Below, piece after piece: positions 36,458 through 46,119 of a stretch of 64,000 bases of DNA. The first letter of the stretch is position 1, and every line of letters starts with the position of its first letter. Made by a program: the position numbers and the translations under genes. Under the pieces are notes generated by a model. That model was not told the DNA's origin, made no database searches, and was given only the letters and a program-made list of their open reading frames with translations. Source of the stretch: Gammaproteobacteria bacterium (GTDB lineage Bacteria > Pseudomonadota > Gammaproteobacteria > Thiohalobacterales > Thiohalobacteraceae); the NCBI GenBank assembly GCA_018819175.1, contig JAHJQQ010000042.1, positions 62,001 through 126,000 on the forward strand. The letters run 5' to 3'.

Positions 36458-36911
36458 CTCATAATCCCTTGGTCCTCGGTTCGAGTCCGAGCGGGCCCAC
36501 CAACTCAATCGTAATTATTCGGGTTCTAAACCGGGCATCTATTACACCCTATACCGGCCGCCAACCGCTGTTGCCCGAACTGACACTCTTCTCGACGCAT
36601 TGTCAGCAGAGCTAACCACTCAACCTGAACAGCTGGTGCTAAGTACCGGATCTTATTGTGGCAGGACGGTACAATCGGCCCCGGTCCGTCGGATATTCTT
36701 ATACACAGTAAAATGTCAAAAATATGACCGCCTGATGACAGTGCCAGACAAACTGATTTAACACCTAGGAAATACAGTAACTCATTGAACACATAACATA
36801 TATTCTGACTGACTATTAATTGGCCAGTTTGATAGCAACCCATCTGTAGCACGGGAATACCCCGGTTGATCCCAAATCATCCACAAAGTTATGCACAGCT
36901 TTTGTGGATAA
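36458..36911 (+). repeat. Right copy of the island-flanking duplication (attR-like, intronless)
   Basis: It begins CTCATAATCCC, exactly the seven-base anticodon loop and the tRNA 3' half (36463-36502) without the intron. It continues with the 123-nt block 36536-36658, identical to 26872-26994. Upstream of CTCAT there is no similarity to exon 1. Weaker similarity runs to the DnaA-box pair. The stretch 36121-36457 to its left holds no gene that I can recognise. Confidence 0.85.
36889..36911. promoter_or_regulatory. Paired DnaA-box-like sites upstream of uup
   Basis: TTATGCACA (36889-36897) and inverted TGTGGATAA (36903-36911), with a third near-match TCATCCACA just upstream (about 36877-36885). 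They lie about 75 bases before the uup start. Same pair as at 27223-27245. Confidence 0.55.
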
Positions 36912-36986
36912 ACACAGCCTCTCCTGGACCCTGCAAAACTGGCATAATCGCCGCCCCTGAACCGCGCTATCCGAGACCATCTGTCC

Positions 36987-38888
36987 ATGCCCCTCATCAG
37001 CCTGCGCAATATCCTGCTCGACTTCGGCGGCCATCCGCTCCTGGACGGCGCCGAGCTGACGCTTGAGCCTGGCGAGCGCGTCTGCCTGATCGGCCGTAAT
37101 GGCACCGGCAAATCCAGCCTGATGAAATTGATCGCCGGCGAGATCGCCAGCGACGGCGGGACCATCGACCGCCGCCAGGGCCTGCGCTGTGCGCGCTTGA
37201 CCCAGGAAGTCCCCGTCGAGATCAGCGGCAGCCTGTTCGATGTGGTCGCCGGCGGGCTCGGCGAGATGGCCCCCGTGCTGTCCCGCTATCATGCCGCCGT
37301 CCATGCGCTCGAAGAGGATTCCAGCGAAGCGGCCCTCAGCGAACTCGAAAAGGCTCAGCACGAACTGGAAAGCCGCGACGGCTGGCAGTGGGAACAACGC
37401 GTCGAAGCGGTCATTTCACGACTGCAACTGGACCCGGATCTGGATTTCGCCAGTCTGTCCGGTGGGCTGAAGCGTCGCGTGTTGCTGGCGCGTGCCCTGG
37501 TGACCGACCCCGAGCTGCTGCTGCTCGACGAACCGACCAATCACCTGGACCTCGCCTCCATCAACTGGCTGGAAGAATTCCTGTTGAGTTACAACGGCTG
37601 CCTGCTGTTCATCACCCATGACCGCGCCTTCCTGCAACGCCTGGCCACGCGCATCATCGAGCTCGATCGCGGCCGCCTCAGCAGCTGGGATTGCGACTAC
37701 GCCAGCTATCTGGAACGCAAACAGGCGGCGCTCGAAGCCGAGGCGCAACAAAACGCCCTGTTCGATAAAAAGCTGTCGCAGGAAGAAACCTGGATTCGCC
37801 AAGGCATCAAGGCGCGCCGCACCCGCAACGAAGGCCGAGTACGCGCCTTGAAGGCGCTGCGCGAAGAACGCTCTCAGCGCCGTGAACGTGAAGGCACCGC
37901 GCGCATGCAGATCCAGGAGGCCGAACGTTCCGGTCAGCTGGTCGCCGAGGTCGAGAACATCAGCTATGCCTGGGACGGCAAAGTCATTGTCAGGAATTTT
38001 TCCACCACGCTCATGCGTGGCGACAAGATCGGCATCATTGGTCCCAATGGCGTTGGCAAGACGACCCTGTTGCGGCTGCTGCTCGGACAGCTCCAACCGC
38101 AGCAGGGCCATGTGCACCTGGGTACGAAACTAGAAGTCGCCTACTTCGACCAGCAGCGCAGCGAAATCGACTCTTCCAAGAGCGTGCTGCAAAACATCGC
38201 CCAGGGCCGCGACAAGGTCACCATCAACGGCCAGGACCGCCATGTGATTTCCTATCTGCAGGATTTCCTGTTCGCCCCGGATCGCGCCCGGCAACCGGCC
38301 GGCACCTTGTCGGGCGGTGAACGGAATCGGCTGCTGCTGGCGCGCCTGTTCACCAAGACCTTCAATGTCCTGGTACTGGACGAACCGACCAACGATCTCG
38401 ATATGGAAACCCTCGATCTTCTGGAAGAACGCCTGCTGGAATATCAGGGCACCTTATTATTGGTCAGCCATGACCGCGCCTTCTTGAATAACCTCGTGAC
38501 CAGCACCCTGGTTTTCGAAGGCGATGGCAAGATTGGCGATTATGTCGGTGGCTATGATGACTGGCTGCGCCAGCGCCCGACAACCGCGTCCGTGCGCACC
38601 ACGCCTGCCAAGAACCTTGCACCGGCAACCGCCAAAGCTGCAACACCGGCAAAGTCCGCGCGCAAACTCAGCTTCAAGGAACAGCGCGAACTGGAGCAAC
38701 TGCCCGCACGCATCGAAACACTGGAGCAGTCCCTAAACGCACTGCAACTGCAGATGGCCGATCCGGCCTTCTATCGGCAAGACAATACCGCCATGGCGAA
38801 AACCCAGACGCAACTCAGCTCGCTACAGGCAGAATTAAAAACGACTTATGCTCGTTGGGAATCTCTGGAAGCCGCAGCGCATTCATAG
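36987..38888 (+). CDS. uup: ABC-F ATPase Uup
   Basis: The 633-residue soluble protein has two ABC domains and no membrane segments. Domain 1 has Walker A GRNGTGKSS, signature LSGGLKRRV and Walker B LLLLDEPTNHLD; domain 2 has GPNGVGKTT, LSGGERNRL and LVLDEPTNDLD. An inter-domain linker lies at about 245-315, and a C-terminal coiled coil (about 560-630) that binds DNA in Uup follows an alanine/proline-rich spacer. Uup acts in ribosome-associated processes and in precise excision/replication fork metabolism. Monocistronic. Confidence 0.9.
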   Translation: MPLISLRNILLDFGGHPLLDGAELTLEPGERVCLIGRNGTGKSSLMKLIAGEIASDGGTIDRRQGLRCARLTQEVPVEISGSLFDVVAGGLGEMAPVLSRYHAAVHALEEDSSEAALSELEKAQHELESRDGWQWEQRVEAVISRLQLDPDLDFASLSGGLKRRVLLARALVTDPELLLLDEPTNHLDLASINWLEEFLLSYNGCLLFITHDRAFLQRLATRIIELDRGRLSSWDCDYASYLERKQAALEAEAQQNALFDKKLSQEETWIRQGIKARRTRNEGRVRALKALREERSQRREREGTARMQIQEAERSGQLVAEVENISYAWDGKVIVRNFSTTLMRGDKIGIIGPNGVGKTTLLRLLLGQLQPQQGHVHLGTKLEVAYFDQQRSEIDSSKSVLQNIAQGRDKVTINGQDRHVISYLQDFLFAPDRARQPAGTLSGGERNRLLLARLFTKTFNVLVLDEPTNDLDMETLDLLEERLLEYQGTLLLVSHDRAFLNNLVTSTLVFEGDGKIGDYVGGYDDWLRQRPTTASVRTTPAKNLAPATAKAATPAKSARKLSFKEQRELEQLPARIETLEQSLNALQLQMADPAFYRQDNTAMAKTQTQLSSLQAELKTTYARWESLEAAAHS

Positions 38889-38966
38889 AATGTGGTGTGG
38901 CCTGCTCCAGCGGAATCGACCCCGGATATCGGGCCGGGAGAATTCAGTTATGAGGCGCATACGGCT

Positions 38967-39115
38967 CTAGGGAACCTCTGATTAATTTGATCAAGCGAGC
39001 AGATGCAAGGCGCAGACGGGCGAGAAAACGGAGTTTACACGACGTAAATGAGTATTTTGAGCCAGGCTGCAACGCAGCAGATGCCGCTTCAGCGAATTAA
39101 TCAGAGGTTCCCTAG
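38967..39115. repeat. MITE-like element, compact copy
   Basis: CTAGGGAACCTCTGATTAAT and its complement ending CCTAG bound a 149-bp element with an extended CTAG target-like end. The core (GATCAAGCGAGCAGATGC, ACGGGCGAGAAAACGGAG, GCCGCTTCAGCG) is the simplest version of the family. The rest of the uup to GGDEF-EAL gap shows nothing else. Confidence 0.85.
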
Positions 39116-39220
39116 CGCAATCCCTTAAGGATGACTACCGATCCAAGCTGTAGAGACTCAATAGACATGACGACCTGACGTTATAGTCCAACAAGGATCA
39201 CACGGCCGCATATTTAACAT

Positions 39221-42049
39221 TTGTGCAACAAAGGGGATCGGCTTAACTGTATCGGTGGCGTACAATTGGCGGCAGCGCGACAAGATCATGCAATCGATTG
39301 CAGGCCGATCCCCCGAAGATTCATGAATCCTGGCTGCAAACCTTCCTTAAACTCCAAGATGGGCCACAGCGCCGACGCGACGAATCTGCACATGACTCCA
39401 GAACAAAATCTTCCTCACGATGCGCCGCAGCGTCTCCGGCTCCTGGATATCGTCGAGCGTATCTCGCAAATCTGTCTTGCCAGCGAAGACATAGAGGACA
39501 TGCTCGGTGGCGTGCTCGATTCGACACTTGAAGTATTCAAGGCGGATCGTGCCTGGTTCCTGTATCCCTGCGATCCCAACGCCACATCCTGGTCTATTGT
39601 CATGGAGCGCACCCGTCCGGAATGGCCGGGATTATTCGCACAAATGAAAGAAATGCCGGCGGACAGCGATATATCACGTCTCTTCGATGAATTGCTGAGC
39701 ACCGATGCCGCGATCCAATACGCCCCCGAAACCGACCACCCCGTCCCGCAGATCGCCGCAGAACAGTATTCAGTCAAATCACAACTGATGATCGCGCTAC
39801 GTCCGAAAACAGGCGGCGTATGGGCATTCGGTATTCATCATTGCAATTGCGAAATTCTGCATGATGATGAAGGCCTGCAACTTTTCACAGCGGTCGCGCA
39901 GCGTATTGGCGAAGCGTTGAACATCCTGATAACAATCCGTCAGCTGAGCGAAAACGAGAAACGCTCGCAAGGGCTGGCTGATCTGGTTATTGACCATGCC
40001 GGCACGCTGGTGGTTGTTTTGGACAAGCATGGATGCATCGTGCGTTTCAATCAAGCGTGCGAAAAATTGAGCGGCTATGCGCTTTCCGATGTTCAGGGTA
40101 AACACCCCTGGGACATCCTGTTGCCGCCAGAGGATGCCGACGATATCCGACGCAATGCCTTCGAAGCTTTAGCGAACAACTCGCAAGCCTTGGAAGGGCG
40201 TTACACAAATTACTGGCTGGATAAAAACGGCCAGCGCCATCTTCTGAATTGGACTAACACCTTACTGCTCGATGCTGCCGGAAAAATGGAATTCATGGTG
40301 AGCGTCGGCACGGACATAACCGAACGCGAACGCGTGGAGAAGAAACTACGGGAAAGCGAGGCGAAGTTCCGTAGCGTCATCGAGGCAACCCCGGTACCGC
40401 TCGCCCTGAATGACGAGCAGGGGAACATTACCTATCTGAACAAAGCGTTCATAGAAACTCTCGGCTATACGATCGACGATATCCCCACCTTGGAAGACTG
40501 GTGGCCGCGCGCTTATCCTGACCCCCAATACCGTCAACAGACCGCGACACTCTGGGCCAGCAATCTCGAGGAAGCCAAACGCACCAACAATGACTTTGCC
40601 CCGTTGGAGCTGAACATCACGTGCAAAAACTCACGGGTGCGCACGTTCATGGTCAGCGCCGCCTCCTTGACAGAGGCATTTGCCGACACCCATCTGGTCA
40701 TACTCTACGAAATTACCTCACGCAAAGAGGCCGAGGAAAAGATCCGGCATCTGGCGTATTTCGACCCGCTCACGCAGCTACCCAATCGCAGACTGCTGCA
40801 TGACCGGCTCGACCATGCATTGGCTTCCAGCGCACGCAGCAAGCGCAGAGGCGCACTGCTGTTCATTGATCTGGATGATTTCAAAGCGCTCAACGATACG
40901 CTGGGGCATGGCATCGGCGATCTGCTTCTGGAGCAGATAGCGCAGCGACTGGCCACCTGCGTGCGTGAAGGTGACACGGTCGCTCGCTTCGGTGGCGACG
41001 AGTTCGTCGTGATGCTGGAGGGTTTGAGTGAAAACATCGATGAAGCGGCGGCGCAGTCGCAGGACATTGGCGAAAAGATACTCGCCACGCTCAACCAGAC
41101 CTACTATCTGGGGGCGTATGAGAATCGCACCACGGCCAGCATTGGTATCACCTTGTTCAACGGCCACGAACAACCCGTCGATGAACTGATGAAGCAGGCC
41201 GACCTTGCCATGTATCAGGCCAAAAAGGCCGGACGTGACACCCTGCGCTTTTTCGATCCGCAGATGCAGAGTTCCGTCAACGCACGCGTCAGTCTCGAAG
41301 ACGAACTGCGCAAGGCCCTCGAGTTCCGACAGTTCGAATTGTATTACCAGATCCAGGTGGACAATTCCCTTCGACCCGTGGGTGCCGAGGCATTGATCCG
41401 CTGGATACATCCCGAACGCGGCACGGTATCACCCGCTCAGTTCATACCACTGGCGGAAGACACCGGACTGATACTGCCCATCGGACGCTGGGTACTGGAA
41501 ACGGCATGTGCCCAAGTCAAATCCTGGCAGAAGGATGACCGCACGCGTGGCCTGATCCTGGCGGTGAACGTGAGTGCCAAGCAGTTCCGCCAGCCGGATT
41601 TCGTGGCACAGGTGCATTCTGCTGTGGCACGGCATGGGATCGAACCGATGCAGCTCAAGCTCGAACTCACGGAGAGTCTGCTGCTGGAAAACATCGAAGA
41701 CACCATTACAACCATGAATGCGCTGAACGATATCGGCGTGCAATTCTCGCTGGACGATTTCGGTACCGGTTATTCATCCTTGCAATACCTGAGAAAACTA
41801 CCCCTGGATCAGCTGAAGATTGACCAGTCATTCATAAGCGACATCGCGACCAACAACAACGATGAGACGATCGTGCACACCATCATTGCCATGGCGCGCA
41901 GTCTGAAGCTGGATGTCATTGCCGAGGGGGTGGAGACGGAAGAGCAGCGGCAACTGCTTCTTAAGCATGATTGCCATCACTACCAGGGGTATCTTTTCGG
42001 CAGACCGCTCCCGGTGGACCAGTTCGAATCATCATTGAAGCCTGCCTGA
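39221..42049 (+). CDS. GAF-PAS-PAS-GGDEF-EAL cyclic di-GMP protein
   Basis: Up to 942 residues with no membrane segment. A GAF-like domain (about 75-235) is followed by two PAS domains (about 245-370 and 380-510), an intact GGDEF cyclase motif RFGGDEFVV (591-595) and an intact EAL phosphodiesterase domain GAEALIRW (723-725) with LELTESLL and DDFGTGYSSLQYL. Both catalytic halves keep their signature residues, so it may be bifunctional. The first 60 residues are not family-like; ATG at 39323, 39359 or 39392 could be the true start. It joins the HD-GYP protein at 2.8 kb as c-di-GMP machinery in the window. Confidence 0.9.
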   Translation: MCNKGDRLNCIGGVQLAAARQDHAIDCRPIPRRFMNPGCKPSLNSKMGHSADATNLHMTPEQNLPHDAPQRLRLLDIVERISQICLASEDIEDMLGGVLDSTLEVFKADRAWFLYPCDPNATSWSIVMERTRPEWPGLFAQMKEMPADSDISRLFDELLSTDAAIQYAPETDHPVPQIAAEQYSVKSQLMIALRPKTGGVWAFGIHHCNCEILHDDEGLQLFTAVAQRIGEALNILITIRQLSENEKRSQGLADLVIDHAGTLVVVLDKHGCIVRFNQACEKLSGYALSDVQGKHPWDILLPPEDADDIRRNAFEALANNSQALEGRYTNYWLDKNGQRHLLNWTNTLLLDAAGKMEFMVSVGTDITERERVEKKLRESEAKFRSVIEATPVPLALNDEQGNITYLNKAFIETLGYTIDDIPTLEDWWPRAYPDPQYRQQTATLWASNLEEAKRTNNDFAPLELNITCKNSRVRTFMVSAASLTEAFADTHLVILYEITSRKEAEEKIRHLAYFDPLTQLPNRRLLHDRLDHALASSARSKRRGALLFIDLDDFKALNDTLGHGIGDLLLEQIAQRLATCVREGDTVARFGGDEFVVMLEGLSENIDEAAAQSQDIGEKILATLNQTYYLGAYENRTTASIGITLFNGHEQPVDELMKQADLAMYQAKKAGRDTLRFFDPQMQSSVNARVSLEDELRKALEFRQFELYYQIQVDNSLRPVGAEALIRWIHPERGTVSPAQFIPLAEDTGLILPIGRWVLETACAQVKSWQKDDRTRGLILAVNVSAKQFRQPDFVAQVHSAVARHGIEPMQLKLELTESLLLENIEDTITTMNALNDIGVQFSLDDFGTGYSSLQYLRKLPLDQLKIDQSFISDIATNNNDETIVHTIIAMARSLKLDVIAEGVETEEQRQLLLKHDCHHYQGYLFGRPLPVDQFESSLKPA

Positions 42050-42316
42050 TCAGGCTGATTGAGATTCAATAAGCGCCTAACTATCCAATCCGCAATGACC
42101 GCATTCAGATGCAACAATGGTTTCCGGTATAGATAGCGGCTTTTTACTATCGGCCACAATCTTTTGACGAGGCGCTCACCAAACCCCCGATTACTTTCGA
42201 ATTGCGATTCGAAAAAGAATTCATCGCTTGCAGGCTCTTTCGGCTAGTCACTGAATCAAGCCCAACCCAAAGGTCGCGCTGCGGACACCCTGCCGGGCAG
42301 GCAAAGGGGCGCTGAA

Positions 42317-44296
42317 TCAAAACTTCAAATCGCGACGGTCGAATAATCGCTGCGGCCGTCTACCGAGGATTCTCCACAGCACGGAATTCATGGTGTCCGG
42401 GTCGTTATCGAACCCACCATGTGAACCACTGCTCGATGCATGGCCTGCAGCCTTATCCGCCTGCGTGCCTGCGCCAGCGACGATGAGGTTAGGCCCTGCA
42501 TCACCACCTGCTGAAAGCAGTTTGCGTATTGCACTGTCGCGCTGAATACAGTCCTGCATACCCAGCAACGGCGTGCCACGCTCAGCCTCGAAGGCATTAC
42601 TGACCAGATAGAGTAATGATTTTCGATACGGGCCCACGGCATCGTTCTTTTCTGAATCATCACTCAACACATAGGTTATCGGCACTGGGCAATCTCCGGA
42701 ACTGATGGGTTTCAGCATCAATTTTTTGAATTCATCCAGGTTGATGGCCGGTGCCAGGAATTGCATTGTCCGTAAAGGGATACCTGTCTGTAGAATTTTC
42801 TGCAGCGCATGGGCAGCAAAGATGCTTCCCGCGCTGTGTCCGACGACATGCAGTTCCCAGCTCTTGCCTACCTGCTTCCCCATCTGTTTACGCGCCTTGG
42901 CGATCGCCGATCCGACAAGCGTCATCGCACCATTTTCTGTTGCCGACGCCAGATACGCATTCTGTTTCATCTCATTCCAGAGCGCCGCACCGGGACGGGC
43001 CGCAGTGATCTCGATGACCCGATCAGTGCCCTCAGTGAGATTATCGAGCCAACCACCGCCGGCCAGCTTGCCGACATCAGAGAATTTATCGCTGAAGATA
43101 TTTTTAAGGGTATTAAGCCAATCTGTTTCCCACATGATATGCAGCGGGTAGATATGGTTATCCAGACAGACATCTCGCAAAGCGATAATACGTGCAGCGG
43201 TTTCCTTTTCACCGTTTAGCCCGCCATGCAGATAAAGCATGACACGTTTACACGGCCAGTCTCGGGTAGCCTCGGGAATGGTGTCGCAGAATAAACGATC
43301 CAGATCTTCTTTCTTGGTCCAGTAATCCCCTGTATCCGACAGCACACCGTTGTTGCCGACATTGATCACATAGGGCCGTATCTCACTGAGCGGAATCACC
43401 CGTGATGCGCGATACATGCCTCTAGTCGTATCCGTTGCACGGGCATCTTCCCAAAGATCGGCCATCACCGGCACACCCAACTGCGCAACCCAAACATCAG
43501 TCGCATGCAACTGATAGTCTTCGTAAGGCAGCAGCGCAAATCCGCCTTCGCCCCAGGATTTCCCCCAGGAGTTCTGCACAATGAAACCTTGGGCGGTATA
43601 CCCGACCAAGGCCACGGCATGCCCGCTGTCGGCACGACCCCGGCGCTGAATAACTGGTAGCGTTTGCACACGCCGACGACCCCGTAGCACACAGTCGACC
43701 TTAACCTTGACAGGGCCTGGCTCGAGCCAACCGTCATGCACCATCAGCGTGGCATAGACAATGCCAACATCAACAAGTGCCGCATGTACATCACGGACAT
43801 TTTTGTGCATGACTCGATAATAGGCACCACCCGGCGTCTTCTGTGCCTCGGCTATAATGCGATCATTGAGATGGTGTGAACCTTTCATTGAATCCTTCCA
43901 CTGCGTTCGCGTGCAGACACCGTGCCGAACCCAGCCCTTCATCGCGCCACGCGCCGACGAGCCCTCATAGCGCTCACCCGGCCACTCATCGTAGCGCCGC
44001 GCCAATTCATAGAGCATGCGTGGACTGACCCTGCGTTTGATGTTGCGCGCATGTAATAGAAAATTGATTGCAGCGCTCAAGGCGAATCCGGTACAGGCGC
44101 CTTCATTTTGTTGATCGAGGATCTCGGGAACCTGTGGGCAATTGACCAGTTCATCGGGCAACGGATTAAGCCCCGGCCGATACATCCAATCACGCAAATC
44201 AATGCGATCCGGGCTGGCATCCAGGACGCGCTTGGTATTGGCGCTCGCCTTCCGGGGTGATATTGGCTGTTTCTGACGCTGTTTATCTTTTCCCAT
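42317..44296 (-). CDS. Papain-like C1 peptidase fused to an alpha/beta hydrolase
   Basis: The 659-residue protein has no signal peptide. Residues about 30-275 are a papain-like fold: catalytic C68 in DQQNEGACTGFA, H226 in DSGHAVALVGY and N242 in VQNSWGKSWGEGGF. Residues about 345-580 are an alpha/beta hydrolase with oxyanion motif YLHGGLNG (357-359) and nucleophile S488 in VVGHSAGS. A disordered Gly/Ser-rich tail follows. ATG at 44296 has AGGAG upstream; a longer frame overlapping qmcA is rejected. The pairing is unusual and no dedicated function is known to me. It is divergent from the qmcA-nfeD pair; the 306-base gap shows no other gene. Confidence 0.8.
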   Translation of the reverse strand: MGKDKQRQKQPISPRKASANTKRVLDASPDRIDLRDWMYRPGLNPLPDELVNCPQVPEILDQQNEGACTGFALSAAINFLLHARNIKRRVSPRMLYELARRYDEWPGERYEGSSARGAMKGWVRHGVCTRTQWKDSMKGSHHLNDRIIAEAQKTPGGAYYRVMHKNVRDVHAALVDVGIVYATLMVHDGWLEPGPVKVKVDCVLRGRRRVQTLPVIQRRGRADSGHAVALVGYTAQGFIVQNSWGKSWGEGGFALLPYEDYQLHATDVWVAQLGVPVMADLWEDARATDTTRGMYRASRVIPLSEIRPYVINVGNNGVLSDTGDYWTKKEDLDRLFCDTIPEATRDWPCKRVMLYLHGGLNGEKETAARIIALRDVCLDNHIYPLHIMWETDWLNTLKNIFSDKFSDVGKLAGGGWLDNLTEGTDRVIEITAARPGAALWNEMKQNAYLASATENGAMTLVGSAIAKARKQMGKQVGKSWELHVVGHSAGSIFAAHALQKILQTGIPLRTMQFLAPAINLDEFKKLMLKPISSGDCPVPITYVLSDDSEKNDAVGPYRKSLLYLVSNAFEAERGTPLLGMQDCIQRDSAIRKLLSAGGDAGPNLIVAGAGTQADKAAGHASSSGSHGGFDNDPDTMNSVLWRILGRRPQRLFDRRDLKF

Positions 44297-44602
44297 CGTG
44301 TCGCTCTCCTTGCTGTTTTCTGCTCCTGCATTGTTTACCCGGCTACGGTATAGCCGCAAGCCGCTGACAATGTCTTGGCTTAGAACAATACCCTCATCGG
44401 ATAAATCAGGGATGCCGTAAGATAGACATGACGTGTTATCTGATGAGCGACCGCACGCCCATGCACGAACATTGATCGGCGCGTGTTTTCGCTTAGCATT
44501 GCCAGAAAAAATCGATAGTTTGCGCCAAACCCACATCGCCCTATACTCAGCCCACGCGGATGACTGCCGCACACATCTATAGATACGAGGAGTGATAACA
44601 AC

Positions 44603-45529
44603 ATGGGCTTTCAAGAATTTGTCATCCTGCTGCTGGTGCTCGCCGTGGTACTGGTATTCATGGGCGTCAAATCCGTGCCGCAGGGTACGGAGTTCACCGT
44701 CGAGCGATTTGGGCGATATACCAAGACATTGCGCCCCGGCCTCAATCTCATCACGCCCATCATCGATCGCGTCGGCAAGAAGCTGAACATGATGGAGCAG
44801 GTGGTCGATGTGCCTTCGCAGGAGGTCATCACTAAAGACAACGCCATGGTGACGGTCGACGGGGTGATGTTCTTCCAGGTGCTGGATGCGGCCAAGGCGG
44901 CTTATGAAGTCAGCCAACTGGAAATCGCCATCCTCAACCTGACCATGACCAACATCCGTACCGTCATGGGCTCGATGGACCTCGACGAACTGCTGTCGCA
45001 GCGCGACAAAATCAACGCCCAGCTGCTGCATGTGGTCGATGACGCCACCACGCCCTGGGGCGTGAAGGTCACGCGCATCGAGATCAAGGACATCACCCCG
45101 CCGCGCGATCTGGTGGATTCCATGGCCCGGCAGATGAAGGCCGAACGCGAAAAGCGCGCCAACATTCTCGAAGCCGAAGGCTTCCGCCAATCCGCCATCC
45201 TCAAGGCCGAAGGTGAAAAGCAGGCCGCGATCCTTGAAGCCGAAGGGCGTCGCGAAGCCGCCTTCCGCGACGCCGAGGCGCGCGAACGTGAGGCCGAGGC
45301 TGAAGCCCGCGCCACGCAAATGGTGTCCGAGTCCATCGCCAAGGGCGATGTGAATGCGCTCAACTACTTCGTCGCGCTGAAATACACCGATGCCTTGCAA
45401 GCCATCGCCGTGGCACCGAATCAGAAACTGATCATGATGCCGCTGGAAGCCTCCAACCTGATCGGCGCCGTCGGCGGCATCACCGAAATGTTCAAGGATG
45501 CAATCAAAGGCAAGGGAGTAGCCAACTGA
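44603..45529 (+). CDS. SPFH/band 7 protein, QmcA-like
   Basis: The 308-residue protein has one N-terminal membrane helix (about 5-24), then the SPFH domain (VPQGTEFTVERFGRY, ITPIIDRVGKKLNMMEQ, DGVMFFQVLDAAKAAYEV). A long charged coiled coil rich in EAEG repeats (about 175-250) drives oligomer cages in membrane microdomains. It overlaps the NfeD gene by one base (TGATG), the classical slipin-NfeD pair. Confidence 0.93.
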   Translation: MGFQEFVILLLVLAVVLVFMGVKSVPQGTEFTVERFGRYTKTLRPGLNLITPIIDRVGKKLNMMEQVVDVPSQEVITKDNAMVTVDGVMFFQVLDAAKAAYEVSQLEIAILNLTMTNIRTVMGSMDLDELLSQRDKINAQLLHVVDDATTPWGVKVTRIEIKDITPPRDLVDSMARQMKAEREKRANILEAEGFRQSAILKAEGEKQAAILEAEGRREAAFRDAEAREREAEAEARATQMVSESIAKGDVNALNYFVALKYTDALQAIAVAPNQKLIMMPLEASNLIGAVGGITEMFKDAIKGKGVAN

Positions 45530-45972
45530 TGCTGCTGCAACAACTGACCTATTGGCACTGGCTCATCCTTGCCGCCATCCTGATCATCCTCGAAGTCTTC
45601 GCCCCCGGTGCCTTCATGCTCTGGATCGGCATCGCCGCCGGCGTGGTCGGCGCGCTGCTGTATTTCGTCCCGACCATGACCTGGGAATATCAGTTCATCG
45701 TCTTCTCGATCGCCTCCGTCGGCTCCATCATCGCCTGGCGCAGCTATCGCAACAAACACCCCATCACCACCGACGAACCGACGCTGAATCGCCGCGGCGC
45801 CCAGTACATCGGCCGCACCTTCACCCTCGACGCACCCATCACCAACGGCATCGGCAAGATCCGCGTCGACGATTCAACCTGGAAGATCGAAGGCGATGAC
45901 TGCCCGGCGGGCACGAAGGTGAAAGTGGTGGGGCTTGAGAATACGGTGTTTAGGGTGGAGATATTCGAGTAA
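45529..45972 (+). CDS. NfeD-family membrane protein
   Basis: The 147-residue short-form NfeD has hydrophobic helices at residues 8-65 (HWLILAAILIILEVFAPGAFMLWIG region) and a C-terminal OB-fold domain (RRGAQYIGRTFTLDAPI, GIGKIRVDDSTWKIEGDDCPAG, VKVVGLENTVFRVE). It is the usual partner of QmcA-type SPFH proteins and is translationally coupled to it. Confidence 0.92.
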   Translation: MLLQQLTYWHWLILAAILIILEVFAPGAFMLWIGIAAGVVGALLYFVPTMTWEYQFIVFSIASVGSIIAWRSYRNKHPITTDEPTLNRRGAQYIGRTFTLDAPITNGIGKIRVDDSTWKIEGDDCPAGTKVKVVGLENTVFRVEIFE

Positions 45973-45978
45973 GGACTC

Positions 45979-46104
45979 AGCACGATTTTTTCGGGTTGGC
46001 TCTTATACTGGACATGAAGTTATTGAGCTGATTAATCCTGAAAGTGTTATGGAACCTAAATGCACCGTTTGCAATGGAGCTTTTCGGCCCCCTAATTGTA
46101 ATTA
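45979..46104 (+). pseudogene. Open tail of an unknown protein with a CxxC knuckle
   Basis: A frame with no start codon reads VGSYTGHEVIELINPESV, then MEPKCTVCNGAFRPPNCN and TAA. It has protein-like composition and a CxxC pair. It begins right after the nfeD stop and ends just before the AT-rich HEPN gene. It may be the truncated end of a gene lost when the accessory pair arrived. Weak evidence. Confidence 0.3.
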
Positions 46105-46119
46105 AGTGAATAAATCACT

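Noticed and set aside
44297..45400. Upstream extension of the peptidase-hydrolase frame across qmcA
   Set aside because: Overlaps the SPFH gene on the other strand, has no family character, and the ATG at 44296 has its own ribosome-binding site.
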